NCBI GenBank assembly: GCA_963422705.1 | Contig: OY730443.1 | Coordinates: forward strand, 248,001-312,000 | DNA: 64,000 bases | Source: G963422705 sp963422705 | Lineage (GTDB): Bacteria; Poribacteria; WGA-4E; WGA-3G | Direction of reading: 5' to 3' | The notes under the pieces: generated by a model | Seen by the model: the letters and a program-made list of their open reading frames with translations, nothing else | Told to the model about the DNA's origin: nothing | Databases searched by the model: none | Shown: positions 26,906 to 36,788 of the stretch, one piece after another | Layout of the letters: each line of letters starts with the position of its first letter | How positions within the stretch are numbered: the stretch's first letter is position 1 | Position numbers and translations under genes: made by a program

Positions 26906-27820
26906 CTACACAACAGCTACACCAACAGGACTTGTGGCTGTGATTGTGCAGAAATTGACGCTGTTTTTGAAATATGATTTACTCTGTTGTGCAGACGCAA
27001 TGTCGTTCATCAGTCCAAACACCGTTCCCCCGCTTCCTGACATCAGTGCTCCGTGACATCCGACGCGCGTGGAAAGTTCGCTTTTTAGTTCACGAATCTC
27101 AGGATATTTTGAAAATACCGGTAGTTCAAGACGATTGTACAGGTTTGCCCCAATACCACCGACTTCGCCTTTTCTTAAACATGTCTTTATAATTATACCG
27201 TCTTTTCGCTGATTTGTCAAGAAAAAATTCGACGTTTTCGTATCGCGATGCAATTCCAAATTTTTGAAAACATCCGCAGTAGAAACCGCGGTGCCTGAGT
27301 TTAAAAGCAAAATTGGGATGTTAGCAAGTGCGGGAAGCGGTGTTAAAATATCGCCGACGCCACTGCCCCAGGCCGCGCCCCCCTGCAAACAGAATGGCAC
27401 ATCTGCGCCTAATCGTCCCGCAAGATACATCAATTCACCCTGGGGGATACTGAGTCCGAATAGCTCATTTAGTCCATGGAGGACAGCGGCGGCGTTCGCG
27501 CTTCCGCCTGCAAGCCCCGCCGAAATAGGGATGTGCTTGTCGATGTTAATTTCTATCCCCTCAATTCCACCCACAGCATCACTAACCGACTGCGCGGCGC
27601 GGTAGGCGAGATTCCGCGAGTTACACGGTATATCCGGATGGTTGCAATGAACCGTTATGCCGTGGGCAGCTCGTTTACGGATAATAACATCATCGTGCAA
27701 CGCGATTGAATGGAAAACCGTTTGAAGCTCATGGTACCCATCGGAACGCTTCCCTACCACGTTCAGATAGAGGTTAATTTTCGCGTGAGCCCGCACTCGC
27801 AACGCGTGTCTGTCCTTCAT
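26906..27820 (-). CDS. ispE: 4-diphosphocytidyl-2-C-methyl-D-erythritol kinase
   Basis: A GHMP kinase of the MEP isoprenoid pathway. 304 residues. N-terminal AHAKINLYLNVVGKRSDGYHEL carries the catalytic Lys and the substrate loop. The glycine-rich ATP motif is PISAGLAGGSANAAAVL (about 99-115), with the Asp of LGADVPFCLQGG and the late GCHGALMSGSGGTVFG motif. It starts 9 bp after the lipoprotein gene and probably heads the same transcript as tRNA-Gln and ctc. Confidence 0.95.
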   Translation of the reverse strand: MKDRHALRVRAHAKINLYLNVVGKRSDGYHELQTVFHSIALHDDVIIRKRAAHGITVHCNHPDIPCNSRNLAYRAAQSVSDAVGGIEGIEINIDKHIPISAGLAGGSANAAAVLHGLNELFGLSIPQGELMYLAGRLGADVPFCLQGGAAWGSGVGDILTPLPALANIPILLLNSGTAVSTADVFKNLELHRDTKTSNFFLTNQRKDGIIIKTCLRKGEVGGIGANLYNRLELPVFSKYPEIRELKSELSTRVGCHGALMSGSGGTVFGLMNDIASAQQSKSYFKNSVNFCTITATSPVGVAVV

Positions 27821-27829
27821 TACCCTACC

Positions 27830-28681
27830 CTACGGTTCCTCAGAATTAGCGGATTCCGACAAGTGGATAATTTCAACATCTCCTTTCAAGAACGTATCCT
27901 GCTCGAACTTGCTATCCTGAATGTCAACGTTCAATTGGACATTGGCAATTTTTACCACAACCCGTGTTTGCTCAATAGGACGTTCAATTTCTACCTTGTA
28001 TGGACGAAAAATGCCGCCTACCTCCCGATAATCTTCAAAAGCGGCGCGTTGCTGAAGCATGCCGCTTTTATCATGGATACGCCAGTCCGTCACCCGTGGT
28101 TCCCCTTCGCGCATAAAAAGTGTAATTGTTTCCACATCGCCTGCTTGAATCCCGGGGCGCGTGATGATGAACTTCGCACCTGAGCTCGCAGCAGTCAGGT
28201 TATCCGTCCGTTTGTCGAGAAATGGGTTCGCGAAAATAGCACTCAGCACATCTGAAACGCGCAAATCTATACCGAAAATCTCACGCAGCACGCCATCTGA
28301 TAAATCACCCACGTACGCTTTCTGCTCGCTGATTAACCTCAGGAGGAATTGATTCTTATCTTCGTTCGCAATTGCAATCCCGCGCGGCTCATTGAACCCA
28401 CCTAACGCTTGGATATGGAGTAAATCACCGCCCGTCTCCGATTTTTTATACCAGAGTAATTCACGAAGTTCCTCACGCTGCTCCCCCTCTTGAATCGTTA
28501 CCATCATCTTGGTAATTTTTAAAGAGCCTGTCAAATTGTATCTCGCTTGTAGCATATTGAGAATTGGAGTTAACCGCGCTGCAGGTACAGGAGGCAATTC
28601 AACCTTAGACGGGGTTCCCGCACATCCAACCAATCCGACGATTGTCTGAATCAAAAGCAGTAGACACGAAAAGAGTTTCAT
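27830..28681 (-). CDS. Lipoprotein, DUF4292/LolA-like
   Basis: 283 residues from ATG 28681. A lipobox follows the signal helix (IVGLVGC, Cys about residue 20), so the protein is lipid-anchored. The rest is beta-rich with repeated amphipathic strands (SLKITKMMVTIQEG, DWRIHDKSGMLQQRAAFEDYREVGGIFRPYKVEIE), the pattern of LolA/LppX-like folds such as DUF4292. The call is from fold pattern, not a clear motif. The open frame extends further upstream but that part overlaps argD. It sits just before ispE. Confidence 0.62.
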   Translation of the reverse strand: MKLFSCLLLLIQTIVGLVGCAGTPSKVELPPVPAARLTPILNMLQARYNLTGSLKITKMMVTIQEGEQREELRELLWYKKSETGGDLLHIQALGGFNEPRGIAIANEDKNQFLLRLISEQKAYVGDLSDGVLREIFGIDLRVSDVLSAIFANPFLDKRTDNLTAASSGAKFIITRPGIQAGDVETITLFMREGEPRVTDWRIHDKSGMLQQRAAFEDYREVGGIFRPYKVEIERPIEQTRVVVKIANVQLNVDIQDSKFEQDTFLKGDVEIIHLSESANSEEP

Positions 28682-28745
28682 GAGGGTGATACTGAATTGA
28701 CAGCGGGGGTAACACCGACGGGAATGAGCCATACCAAACATTCTG

Positions 28746-29936
28746 CTACAAAACTTCGTCCATGGATTTCTCAACGATGTTAACCGCCTCTTCCACATGT
28801 CCGGCATTGATATTGAGAGGAGGTAAGAACCGTAGAACATAATCATTTGTACATATCGTCACCAAACCGTTTTCAATACATGTCGCGGCAAGCAGTTTAG
28901 CATCAACATCCATCACAAGTCCGCGCAACAGCCCTTTCCCGCGAACCTCTTTGACCGGATACTTCCCTTTGAGTTCCATCAAGCCGCCGGCCAGATAATT
29001 GCCCATCTTAACAGCGTTTACAGCCAGATTTTCCGATAAGATAGTCCGCACGGTTGCAGATGCCGCCGCCGTCACTAACGGATTTCCGCCGAATGTTGCG
29101 GCATGAGTACCGGGAACGAAACTCGCAGCTATGTCCTTCTTCGCTAACATGGCGCCAATTGGTACACCACTACCGAGGGCCTTTGCCATCGTTATCACAT
29201 CCGGAACGACGCCGTAACTCTGGTACCCAAAGAAGGTACCCAATCTTCCCATCGCAGTTTGAACCTCATCAAAAATGAGTAGTAGATTATTTCGATGACA
29301 CAGTTCACGCAAGCCCTGCAGATACCCATCACTCGGCATGTTAACACCACCTTCAGACTGAATCGGTTCAACTAGAATGGCGCACGTCTTTTCACTGATA
29401 GCCGCTTCCGTCGCCGCCAAATCGTCAAAAGGCACGTATTTAAAGCCATCAAGCATTGGCTCAAACCCAACGTGATATTTCGTCTGTGCTGTAGCGGTAA
29501 TTGTTGCCATTGTTCGTCCATGGAACGAATTTTCCATTGTGATAATTTCATAAGCCGCCGTCCTACCACTATCTTTCGCGTACTTTCGTGCTAATTTAAT
29601 TGCGGCTTCATTTGCTTCTGCACCGCTATTGCAGAAAAAGCACTGTTCGAGTTCAGCGATATCGATGAGCATTTTGGCAAGTTCTGCCTGTGGTTGAATG
29701 TAGTAGAGATTGGACGTGTGTAACAGCTTGCCAGCCTGTTCGCGTATGGCTGCAACGACGTTCGGGTGACAATGCCCCAGGGCGTTGACAGCAAGTCCAC
29801 CTAAGAAATCAAGGTACTTTTTACCATCGGCATCCCAGAGATATGGCCCCTCACCCTTGACGAAGGCGAGATTTCTCTCTCCATACGTGTTCATGATGTA
29901 TCGGGTTGCCATTGCTTTAATCTCGGTTGTTGTCAT
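28746..29936 (-). CDS. argD: Acetylornithine aminotransferase
   Basis: A class III PLP aminotransferase of 396 residues. Motifs: YLDFLGGLAVNALGHCHP near the N-terminus, FFCNSGAEANEAAIKLAR, FHGRTMATITAT, the PLP Asp in LLIFDEVQTAMGR, the Schiff-base Lys in ITMAKALGSGVPIGA, and GTHAATFGGNPLVTAA. The length and FFGYQSYGVVPD favour ArgD over longer GABA or ornithine aminotransferases. AGGAGG precedes ATG 29936. Other arginine genes are absent here. Confidence 0.92.
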   Translation of the reverse strand: MTTTEIKAMATRYIMNTYGERNLAFVKGEGPYLWDADGKKYLDFLGGLAVNALGHCHPNVVAAIREQAGKLLHTSNLYYIQPQAELAKMLIDIAELEQCFFCNSGAEANEAAIKLARKYAKDSGRTAAYEIITMENSFHGRTMATITATAQTKYHVGFEPMLDGFKYVPFDDLAATEAAISEKTCAILVEPIQSEGGVNMPSDGYLQGLRELCHRNNLLLIFDEVQTAMGRLGTFFGYQSYGVVPDVITMAKALGSGVPIGAMLAKKDIAASFVPGTHAATFGGNPLVTAAASATVRTILSENLAVNAVKMGNYLAGGLMELKGKYPVKEVRGKGLLRGLVMDVDAKLLAATCIENGLVTICTNDYVLRFLPPLNINAGHVEEAVNIVEKSMDEVL

Positions 29937-29970
29937 GAATTTTCCTCCTGCTATGAATGGATATCAGTCA

Positions 29971-31104
29971 TTACCAATTGGTATAGGCACCATCATCGCG
30001 TTGATAGCCAGTTGGGGGTGCGTAATCCTGCGTTGACACATTTTCAAGCGCTGCTTCATTGAATTCAATGCCGAGCCCGGGTGCCTTCGGGGGTAAGAGA
30101 TGCCCTGATTCAAACGGAACCTGCACCGGAAATATATCGGTGAGGTCGGACATCGGTGCGCGCGGTAATTCTTGGACACCCACAAGTGAAGATGATAAAC
30201 AGAGATGGAGACACGCCGCGGCGGATACCGGTCCCAGCGGGTTGTGAGGCGCAAGATGGATGTAGTGCGTTTCACACCAACCTGCAATTTTCTTCGCTTC
30301 TGTGAGCCCGCCAACAATACAGACATCAACGCGACAGTAATCCATAAGTTCTTCCTCAATCACCGGCCGGAATGTCCACTTGCTATCAAACTGCTCACCT
30401 ACAGCAAGGGGGACAGAAGTCTGTTGTCGAAGACGTCTGAGGCTAGCCGGGTTTTCGCTGCGGAGCGGGTCTTCGATGAAAAAAGGGCGGTACGCTTCAA
30501 CCTTGTTACAGAATTCAAGGCTGTCAGCCGCATCGAGCCTTGTATGTACATCGACGAGAATTTCAGCGTCGTCTCCCAACGCGGTTCGAACTGCCTGCAC
30601 TTCCTCAATCCCAAACTGCACCGCACGCCGCGGCTCAAAAGTACCGCCACCGGCCCTATCCGCCAATCCCCATCGGACAAATTTCCAGCCAGCTTCATGG
30701 GTGCGGCGACAACTTTCAATGAGGGCATCAAGGGATCCACCACCGTTGTGCGGATAACAGACAACTTTATCCCGGGTGCGGCCGCCTAAGAGTTCATAAA
30801 CAGGGACATTGAGTGCCTTACCTTTGATATCCCACAAGGCAATATCAACGGCACTTACCGCGGCGGATTGGACAACGCCACCGGGAAAAAAGCCGCCACG
30901 GAACATCACTTGCCAGAGGTGTTCAATCCGAAACGGTTCTGCCCCGATAAGAAACGGTTCAAAAGAACGGACGACTTCAGCCAGTGCGAGGGCACGTCGT
31001 CTTAACCCGCCCTCACCCACGCCATAGATGCCCGCATCGGTTTCCACTTTCACGAAAAAATGGCCAGAACTAGATACAAACGATTTGACAGCGGTGATTT
31101 TCAT
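29971..31104 (-). CDS. Enolase-superfamily sugar-acid dehydratase (mandelate racemase / galactonate dehydratase type)
   Basis: 377 residues. Metal ligands are D in ILVDVHTRLD, E in FFIEDPL and E in AVGEQFD. A general-base His is in HLAPHNPLGPVS. The N-terminal capping domain is typical. The product is probably a 2-keto-3-deoxy sugar acid from an aldonate or uronate. AGAGGA precedes ATG 31104. It is 34 bp from argD and is followed upstream by PhyH and an oxidoreductase on the same strand. Confidence 0.88.
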   Translation of the reverse strand: MKITAVKSFVSSSGHFFVKVETDAGIYGVGEGGLRRRALALAEVVRSFEPFLIGAEPFRIEHLWQVMFRGGFFPGGVVQSAAVSAVDIALWDIKGKALNVPVYELLGGRTRDKVVCYPHNGGGSLDALIESCRRTHEAGWKFVRWGLADRAGGGTFEPRRAVQFGIEEVQAVRTALGDDAEILVDVHTRLDAADSLEFCNKVEAYRPFFIEDPLRSENPASLRRLRQQTSVPLAVGEQFDSKWTFRPVIEEELMDYCRVDVCIVGGLTEAKKIAGWCETHYIHLAPHNPLGPVSAAACLHLCLSSSLVGVQELPRAPMSDLTDIFPVQVPFESGHLLPPKAPGLGIEFNEAALENVSTQDYAPPTGYQRDDGAYTNW

Positions 31105-31232
31105 AAAAATTCCTCTTTTACCCGAATTGTTACGGTATCAAAAATCAAATCAACTCCATAGTCTTTAACGCGTTAGGCACAACGAACTTGAAATCCGGCA
31201 CCCACGCTTTACCCAAACCTGGTAAAGGAGGC

Positions 31233-32051
31233 TTATCCCGCATCCATCATCGGAACGTTATCTTGACAATGGACAGGCCGGAAGAGCGTCTGACGTTTGA
31301 ACGGCATTTCCGCGACGTGCTTCGGGTGCGGTTCCCATTTGTGCCATTTGTTGCCAACGGTATTGTAGCAGTGGAAAATCGCCACCCTATCGACTTTATC
31401 ATCCGTCCATCGAGCACCGGTGTGCGTTATTGCCTCCGTAAAAATGAGCACGGAACCGGCAGGACAAGCATAATCTTCCCAGAGCGGAGATTCCCTATCT
31501 GCCGTAGATTTAGGCGCCGGGAATGCGCCCTTATGACTTCCGGTGAGGAACATAGTTCCCCCACCCCCTTTTTTCACCGGAGTGAGTTCCCAGACGACGC
31601 GTGTTAACCCACTATGTGCTTTGTCGTGGTGGAGATGGTACGTGTGCGAATTCCCGGGAAAATTGAGCATTCCGCGGCCGCCATGGGGACGAAAGTTATC
31701 ATGTCCGTCCTCCCGAATGGTTAGGAACGTGCCTTCCAACCGAAATCCGTAACAGTTCTCGTTGGCGTACCCGGATGATAAAAATTCGCTCATAAAACCG
31801 AGAACGACAGGATGGTCCGTGAGCGTTTCCAGCGGGCCGCCGACGGGGGAGCGATGATGTTCTGGTATTGCTTGCGGTTCCCGTTTAAGTTGATAACAGA
31901 ACTCGCGCATCCCTTTGATTTCTGTTTTACTGAGCACTTCAGGGATTAGGAGCCATCCGCGAGTATCAAAGAGATATCGCTGCTCTTCTGAAAGCGGTAG
32001 CAGCGGTAAATTATCAGAATTCGTTGTAGGATGTGGCATAAATCTTACCAT
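31233..32051 (-). CDS. Phytanoyl-CoA dioxygenase (PhyH) family protein
   Basis: An Fe(II)/2-oxoglutarate dioxygenase of 272 residues. The facial triad is H141-x-D143 (LHHDKAHSG) with distal H210 (EAITHTGARW), and R222 (DRVAIFH) for 2-oxoglutarate. N-terminal EEQRYLFDTRGWLLIPEVL is the usual PhyH opening. PhyH proteins are strongly expanded in Poribacteria; substrates are mostly unknown. ATG 32039 is an alternative start. It lies in a run with Gfo/Idh/MocA and enolase genes, suggesting work on a small polyhydroxylated compound. Confidence 0.88.
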   Translation of the reverse strand: MVRFMPHPTTNSDNLPLLPLSEEQRYLFDTRGWLLIPEVLSKTEIKGMREFCYQLKREPQAIPEHHRSPVGGPLETLTDHPVVLGFMSEFLSSGYANENCYGFRLEGTFLTIREDGHDNFRPHGGRGMLNFPGNSHTYHLHHDKAHSGLTRVVWELTPVKKGGGGTMFLTGSHKGAFPAPKSTADRESPLWEDYACPAGSVLIFTEAITHTGARWTDDKVDRVAIFHCYNTVGNKWHKWEPHPKHVAEMPFKRQTLFRPVHCQDNVPMMDAG

Positions 32052-32086
32052 TATTCGTATCAGGCGTGCCTCATGTTAAAGCGCAC

Positions 32087-33250
32087 TCACTGCTTGCCGG
32101 ATAACCGTTCCATTTCCTGTGTTAACCAGTTTCCGTAATCACGCGGCATCTCTTTGATGGGGCCGAGTCCGGCTTCAGCACGCCACCGGAGTAAAGGATG
32201 CTCTCGATTTCGCTGCGGCAATTCAACCCGTGTGCCATAAGCAGCGGATTCAAAAACCGCCATGAGAATCTCAATCACGTGCCGCCCTTCCTCACCACTG
32301 CATTCATGCTCACGATGTTCATCCAATGCGCTGACGTACTCGTCAACGATGCAGTAATCGTCAGCATCCGCACCGCTGTTTACATCAAAGTGTTCCGGAA
32401 ATATCGGTGCGAGTTTCTCCCACTTATCGTGCGTACCATCCGGGACAAAATGAGGGGTTGGTAACCACCAGCAGCCTCGGAGCTCTGACCAGAATAGTCT
32501 CCCCTCAGTCCCGTAAAGCTCCATGGCATAGGCATCACTATCAACCTTCGGAAAACGATGTTGAATCAACGTGCCTGTGACATTTTGGTCAAACTGAAGG
32601 GTTGATGTGGTGTACTCCGCGGTAACAGTGCCCATTCCGGCGGGTGAAGGGAGTACATCTTCCGGGGTAATAGCGCGCCCGCCCGTTGTTGCCTGCGTCA
32701 CAACGCTACGACAGTGCCCTCCGAAACGGAGCATATTGTTAACGACATGCGTCCCAATGTTCATCAATCCGTACGCGGCGTAATATCCCTTCCCACTCGC
32801 GTAAATATATCGGAGTTTCCCAATCTTGCCCTCGTTCAAGGCGTTAGCGACAGCCTGCATCGTTGGGCTAACGCGCCGTTGGTGATGAACAACGACACGC
32901 ACTTTTTTTTCCTTGGCCTTCGCGATAACGGCATCCGCTTGAATCAGCGTTGTGCAGAGCGGTTTCTCCACCTCAATATTGACACCGTGCTCTAACACAC
33001 GCATGGCCAGTTGATAGTGTGCCTCTGTTGCTGTCGGAATGGCAACAATATCCGGTGCTGTCTGCCGAATCATCTCATCCAAATCAGTAAAATGCGCGGA
33101 GACATTCACGATGTCCCCCAGTGCGTCCAATCGTTCTTTGACTAAGTCACAGAGCGCAACGATTTTTGTGCGAGGATGCGCATGATATGCTTTTGCTGCC
33201 GATGTGCCGCGACTTCGGCACCCTAATATAGCGACACGAAAGGTTTTCAT
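32087..33250 (-). CDS. Gfo/Idh/MocA family oxidoreductase
   Basis: 387 residues. Rossmann motif VAILGCRSRGTSAA at 6-19; the conserved Glu-Lys-Pro is in INIEVEKPLCTT-like VNIEVEKPLC near 98; the C-terminal domain has MNIGTHVVNNMLRFGG with the catalytic-region His. Sequence similarity to the copy at 12742 is low, so they are not recent duplicates. It is 36 bp upstream of the PhyH gene on the same strand, a common pairing in this phylum. Confidence 0.9.
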   Translation of the reverse strand: MKTFRVAILGCRSRGTSAAKAYHAHPRTKIVALCDLVKERLDALGDIVNVSAHFTDLDEMIRQTAPDIVAIPTATEAHYQLAMRVLEHGVNIEVEKPLCTTLIQADAVIAKAKEKKVRVVVHHQRRVSPTMQAVANALNEGKIGKLRYIYASGKGYYAAYGLMNIGTHVVNNMLRFGGHCRSVVTQATTGGRAITPEDVLPSPAGMGTVTAEYTTSTLQFDQNVTGTLIQHRFPKVDSDAYAMELYGTEGRLFWSELRGCWWLPTPHFVPDGTHDKWEKLAPIFPEHFDVNSGADADDYCIVDEYVSALDEHREHECSGEEGRHVIEILMAVFESAAYGTRVELPQRNREHPLLRWRAEAGLGPIKEMPRDYGNWLTQEMERLSGKQ

Positions 33251-33411
33251 AAATTCTCCTTTTCGCTCTATTTTACCATATTTTGCTTATCACATCAAGT
33301 TTTTCGACTGGCAAATGCCGTTTCGTCGCTGTAAAAATTTTGCGAACAGATAACGAAATCGCAAATATATCAGAGTAAAACCATCAAGCGGTGTCTCTTA
33401 AACTAAACGTC

Positions 33412-35349
33412 TTAGGGGTAAAACTGATACATCGTTGTATTCAAAAGAACGTTCAGCAGGCTCCACATGCTTCCCATCAGGTAATCACCAAGCACGAGTC
33501 CTAAAAAGAAGGGAATCACGCGGCGATAACTCTGAATACCCCCATGCCGAAGGATAATCCATTTTAAGGTTAACGCTATTAAAAGGGGTATCCAAAGGTC
33601 CGACATCTCTTGATTGCTCGCCATGACATAACCTAACGGATGCAACGGAAGGAAAAAAAATTTGACGCGCAGGTAGGACAAAAGCATCATCACTGAGAAT
33701 CCAATGCCGATGAATATCACGCCTATCCAATCTGTGTCCAACGGATAAGTTATCCAGTTCGTCAAACGTCTGAAGTACTCTTTACCGTAGCCCAGCGCCC
33801 AGGGACCGAAATATCCAGAATCCGCGCCGAAGTGATAATAGAGGTGCAATTGTACCCAAAAGGCAACCAGCGTACCCAAAAATGTTGCGATGAGAATGGT
33901 AACAAGCATCTGACGTTGCGGAATGCGCGTAACTTCAGCAATTTTGAATGCTTCCAATTGATGAGGCATCTGTTGCGGGCGATAGTCCCGGTTAAAAAAA
34001 CAGACGGTGAGGGCACTTAGATTTTGAGGTCCTAGTCGGTGTGTGCCGAATACCGTGCTCAAGATGTATCGCGGGGCTTGCCAATGGTAGGCGTGAACAA
34101 AGATACCGGATTCGGCGCGAATGCGAGTCGTGACAAGTGGCGTGATGAGAAATATCACCGCAAACGTACTAGCAAGCCAGAGCGACATGCCGGCCTTGTG
34201 GAGGAGAAAGGTGAACAGTAGTATGCTTATAACAAATCCCCACACTGCGACGCGATAAGGCATCGGTTCAGGCGCCGCGGCCCCGTTTGCGGGTGCGCCC
34301 GCGCTATCGCGACGTTGGAATGCCGTTTTCAGGACACTTTTGAAATGCCGCTTGCCCGTCCACGCAAAGAAAAAGCACAACCCGATAAACGCACCAATCG
34401 TCTGTTCATTCAGATAAGGGAAATGCGAAATACTGTGCCACCCTACAGCTGTTGCCAATGCTACTTCATTTCGATAGAGCACATAGAAAAGCATTGTTGA
34501 AAAAAGCACATCCAACGGCATGAGAAACATAATCCCAATGGCAAATGGATAAAAGGCAGTGATAATCGTCCCATAGTGGCTGAACGGCGGTTCGTGGAAG
34601 CTGAAAAAGCGGCGAGTTACAGGGATATGCGGAATGACGGGGTAGAGATGGCTTAACCCGTTAAAGAGACTAATACCGGCAGCAATCGCGAAGCCCAGCC
34701 ACATCCGTTTATTACGAAAAAAACGTGATGCCGGATCCGTCATCGCAAGCGGCAGTTGGATAATCGGGAATGTCAAACGTTCGCGCTCAGTCCACTGGCG
34801 ACGCAAAATCGTATTCAGACACAAAAAGATGAATGCCATCACGAAGAACAACAGCATCCATGCCGCAACAACCGGCCCCCAAATCCGTAAATGATGCGGT
34901 AGATACAGACTCGAATCACCGTGGTAGTACCCTCGTAAGGCATCCCTATCTGAAACGGTTAGCCAGTGCGGAAGGTGATGCCAAAATAGCGTTCGCCACT
35001 CATTTTCTTCTGTGGCGAACCAGAAGCTATGCCCCAATACCGACAAGATGGCTTGTAACACATCACACCCGGCTAACGTTGTCGCGAAACTCAGCGTAAC
35101 GTAGAGGAACAGCAATTCGCCTTGGCTCAACGCAAAACTAGCCTTCAATAGGCGAATAATACCGTTGATGAGTAGCACCGCGGCAAGAAGAAAAATTACA
35201 TTCGATAGCGGAACCACCCAGGTGGGAAAGGTATACTGCACCAATTCCATTTGGATGAGAAAGTAGCAGTTAACCGGCGCGATAATCGCAAAAATGAATA
35301 AAATGCGCCACGTGAAGGCACGTTGTTGGGGAGGTGCGTTAAATTCCAC
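33412..35349 (-). CDS. DUF6785/DUF6784-type polytopic membrane protein
   Basis: 645 residues with about a dozen predicted helices and no signal peptide. Recognisable family segments are FALSQGELLFLYVTLSFATTLAGCDVLQ near residue 75, RRQWTERERLTFPIIQLPLAM near 190 and TTRIRAESGIFVHAYHW near 405. The fold resembles oligopeptide-transporter-like proteins, common in Planctomycetes and Poribacteria near sugar catabolism genes, so a transport role is plausible but unproven. The start is GTG 35349 with AGG upstream. Confidence 0.72.
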   Translation of the reverse strand: MEFNAPPQQRAFTWRILFIFAIIAPVNCYFLIQMELVQYTFPTWVVPLSNVIFLLAAVLLINGIIRLLKASFALSQGELLFLYVTLSFATTLAGCDVLQAILSVLGHSFWFATEENEWRTLFWHHLPHWLTVSDRDALRGYYHGDSSLYLPHHLRIWGPVVAAWMLLFFVMAFIFLCLNTILRRQWTERERLTFPIIQLPLAMTDPASRFFRNKRMWLGFAIAAGISLFNGLSHLYPVIPHIPVTRRFFSFHEPPFSHYGTIITAFYPFAIGIMFLMPLDVLFSTMLFYVLYRNEVALATAVGWHSISHFPYLNEQTIGAFIGLCFFFAWTGKRHFKSVLKTAFQRRDSAGAPANGAAAPEPMPYRVAVWGFVISILLFTFLLHKAGMSLWLASTFAVIFLITPLVTTRIRAESGIFVHAYHWQAPRYILSTVFGTHRLGPQNLSALTVCFFNRDYRPQQMPHQLEAFKIAEVTRIPQRQMLVTILIATFLGTLVAFWVQLHLYYHFGADSGYFGPWALGYGKEYFRRLTNWITYPLDTDWIGVIFIGIGFSVMMLLSYLRVKFFFLPLHPLGYVMASNQEMSDLWIPLLIALTLKWIILRHGGIQSYRRVIPFFLGLVLGDYLMGSMWSLLNVLLNTTMYQFYP

Positions 35350-35432
35350 AAGTTACCTACAAAAATTTTGTTTCCATGTTCAATATCCCAATTTCCAGGG
35401 CGAAACTACCATATCGTGGCGCTGGCGTGAAA

Positions 35433-36704
35433 TTACCACGTTCCATGCACAGGCGTTTCTCGTGCCTTCTCAAAGCGTTTTGCCCATTCCTGAGAACCGT
35501 CGTTGAAGCTCAGCTCCAACCGCGCCCCCTCCACTTGCGCCCGCCCATTACCCGCATTGAAATAACTCAAACCATCCCCCGCCATGTGGATGCAACTCCC
35601 ATCTGGATAGACAGCCGTTTTGATTATCTCCGGCACGGGGTGAATTGTATACCCATCCGCATCTAGCTTCTCAGCAGGAACCTGGAACCTTTCAACCGCC
35701 TCCTCGTTGACTTCAACCCCCAATCCCGGAGCATCAGGAACTTTGTGGCAACCTTCACTCACCTGAATAGGGTGAGTCAAAAGGTGATTGCTATAGAGAT
35801 TAAGACATGTAATTGCTGGCCACGTTGCATGCGCTAGTACACTTCCGAGATGCCCCGCCCACGTTGTCGTGAGCCCATTTCCCACAAGCTGGAGCCAGAA
35901 CGGCATGTCCGCTTCTCCACTCAGCTGCCCCTCACGCATCACTTGAGATTTACCGCCACCAATGACAAAACCACTGCACACGTCTTCCCGGACACAAGTG
36001 GTATAGGGCGGTGAACCGAAATGCATCGCAATCGGACTGTCGATGGCTTCGCGAATCCGCTTATTCCCTTCTACATCACCTTGAGGAATAGGCGACTCGA
36101 ACATTGCTACGTTTGGGTAGGTTGCTAGCTTATCTAAAATCGGAATCGCAGTCGCTGCGTCCCGCAAGGAACTGTTCGCATCCAGATCCAATTTGAAATC
36201 AGGGGGTACCCCCTCCGCTACCGCCTCCACTTGTGCTACGATATCCCACCAGGGGCGCGGTTTGTTTTTAAAACTGGTGTAACCATGCTGCACAGCATCT
36301 GCCGCTTCCGACGCCCAATTCTCTGGCGAGGCATCAATGCTCCACCATGAAATGGGGACAAGTTCGCGGCACTGCGTTCCGAGAAGTTTGTAAACGGGTA
36401 CCTCCAAGATTTTGCCTACCACATCAAAAAGCGCCATCTGCAAGCCAGCCCCGAGAGAATCATCGTTCATAAATCTGGCGGGACTTTCGCCAATCACACG
36501 TTTGACACTGTCATCCGTGACGCGCCGGTAAGTGTAATGAATCACTGTCTCACCCCAACCGACATGCCCCGTATTCGTGGTAACTTTGCACAGTTCAAGG
36601 AAGCACCAATTGTAAACGGTAGAAACGCTTTCGGTAGTAATCTTTTGTTGGCGTGGTGTGAAGGGGACATCTACGAGTACACGTTCAACGTTTTTCACTT
36701 TCAT
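35433..36704 (-). CDS. Enolase-superfamily protein with an atypical third metal site
   Basis: 423 residues from ATG 36704 (AAGGGA 6 bp before it). It has the KxK motif of the barrel (TSFKNKPRP), metal ligands D (FKLDLDANSS) and E (AMFESPIPQ). Where the third Asp/Glu ligand normally sits, it has PIAMHFGSPP, with His in place of an acidic residue. This may mark a glucarate-dehydratase-like subgroup with altered chemistry or a non-catalytic member. It lies between the DUF6785 gene and a secreted protein gene. Confidence 0.82.
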   Translation of the reverse strand: MKVKNVERVLVDVPFTPRQQKITTESVSTVYNWCFLELCKVTTNTGHVGWGETVIHYTYRRVTDDSVKRVIGESPARFMNDDSLGAGLQMALFDVVGKILEVPVYKLLGTQCRELVPISWWSIDASPENWASEAADAVQHGYTSFKNKPRPWWDIVAQVEAVAEGVPPDFKLDLDANSSLRDAATAIPILDKLATYPNVAMFESPIPQGDVEGNKRIREAIDSPIAMHFGSPPYTTCVREDVCSGFVIGGGKSQVMREGQLSGEADMPFWLQLVGNGLTTTWAGHLGSVLAHATWPAITCLNLYSNHLLTHPIQVSEGCHKVPDAPGLGVEVNEEAVERFQVPAEKLDADGYTIHPVPEIIKTAVYPDGSCIHMAGDGLSYFNAGNGRAQVEGARLELSFNDGSQEWAKRFEKARETPVHGTW

Positions 36705-36728
36705 TGGGAATCCCTTTAGCAATAAATG

Positions 36729-36748
36729 GCAGGATTTAACAATCCTGC
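36729..36748 (-). terminator. Hairpin after the secreted protein gene
   Basis: 8-bp stem GCAGGATT/AATCCTGC with a 4-nt loop, 41 bp past the stop of the gene at 36789. The U tract is weak, so termination is only possible. Confidence 0.35.
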
Positions 36749-36788
36749 TGATAAATCTAATCGCGACGGGTTGAAAACCTCGGTGCCT

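Noticed and set aside
27710..28183. Plus-strand frame of 157 codons
   Set aside because: It overlaps ispE and the lipoprotein gene antisense, has no ribosome site and no recognisable domain.
33251..33411. Possible riboswitch upstream of the oxidoreductase at 32087
   Set aside because: AT-rich with no paired elements or known aptamer motifs visible.
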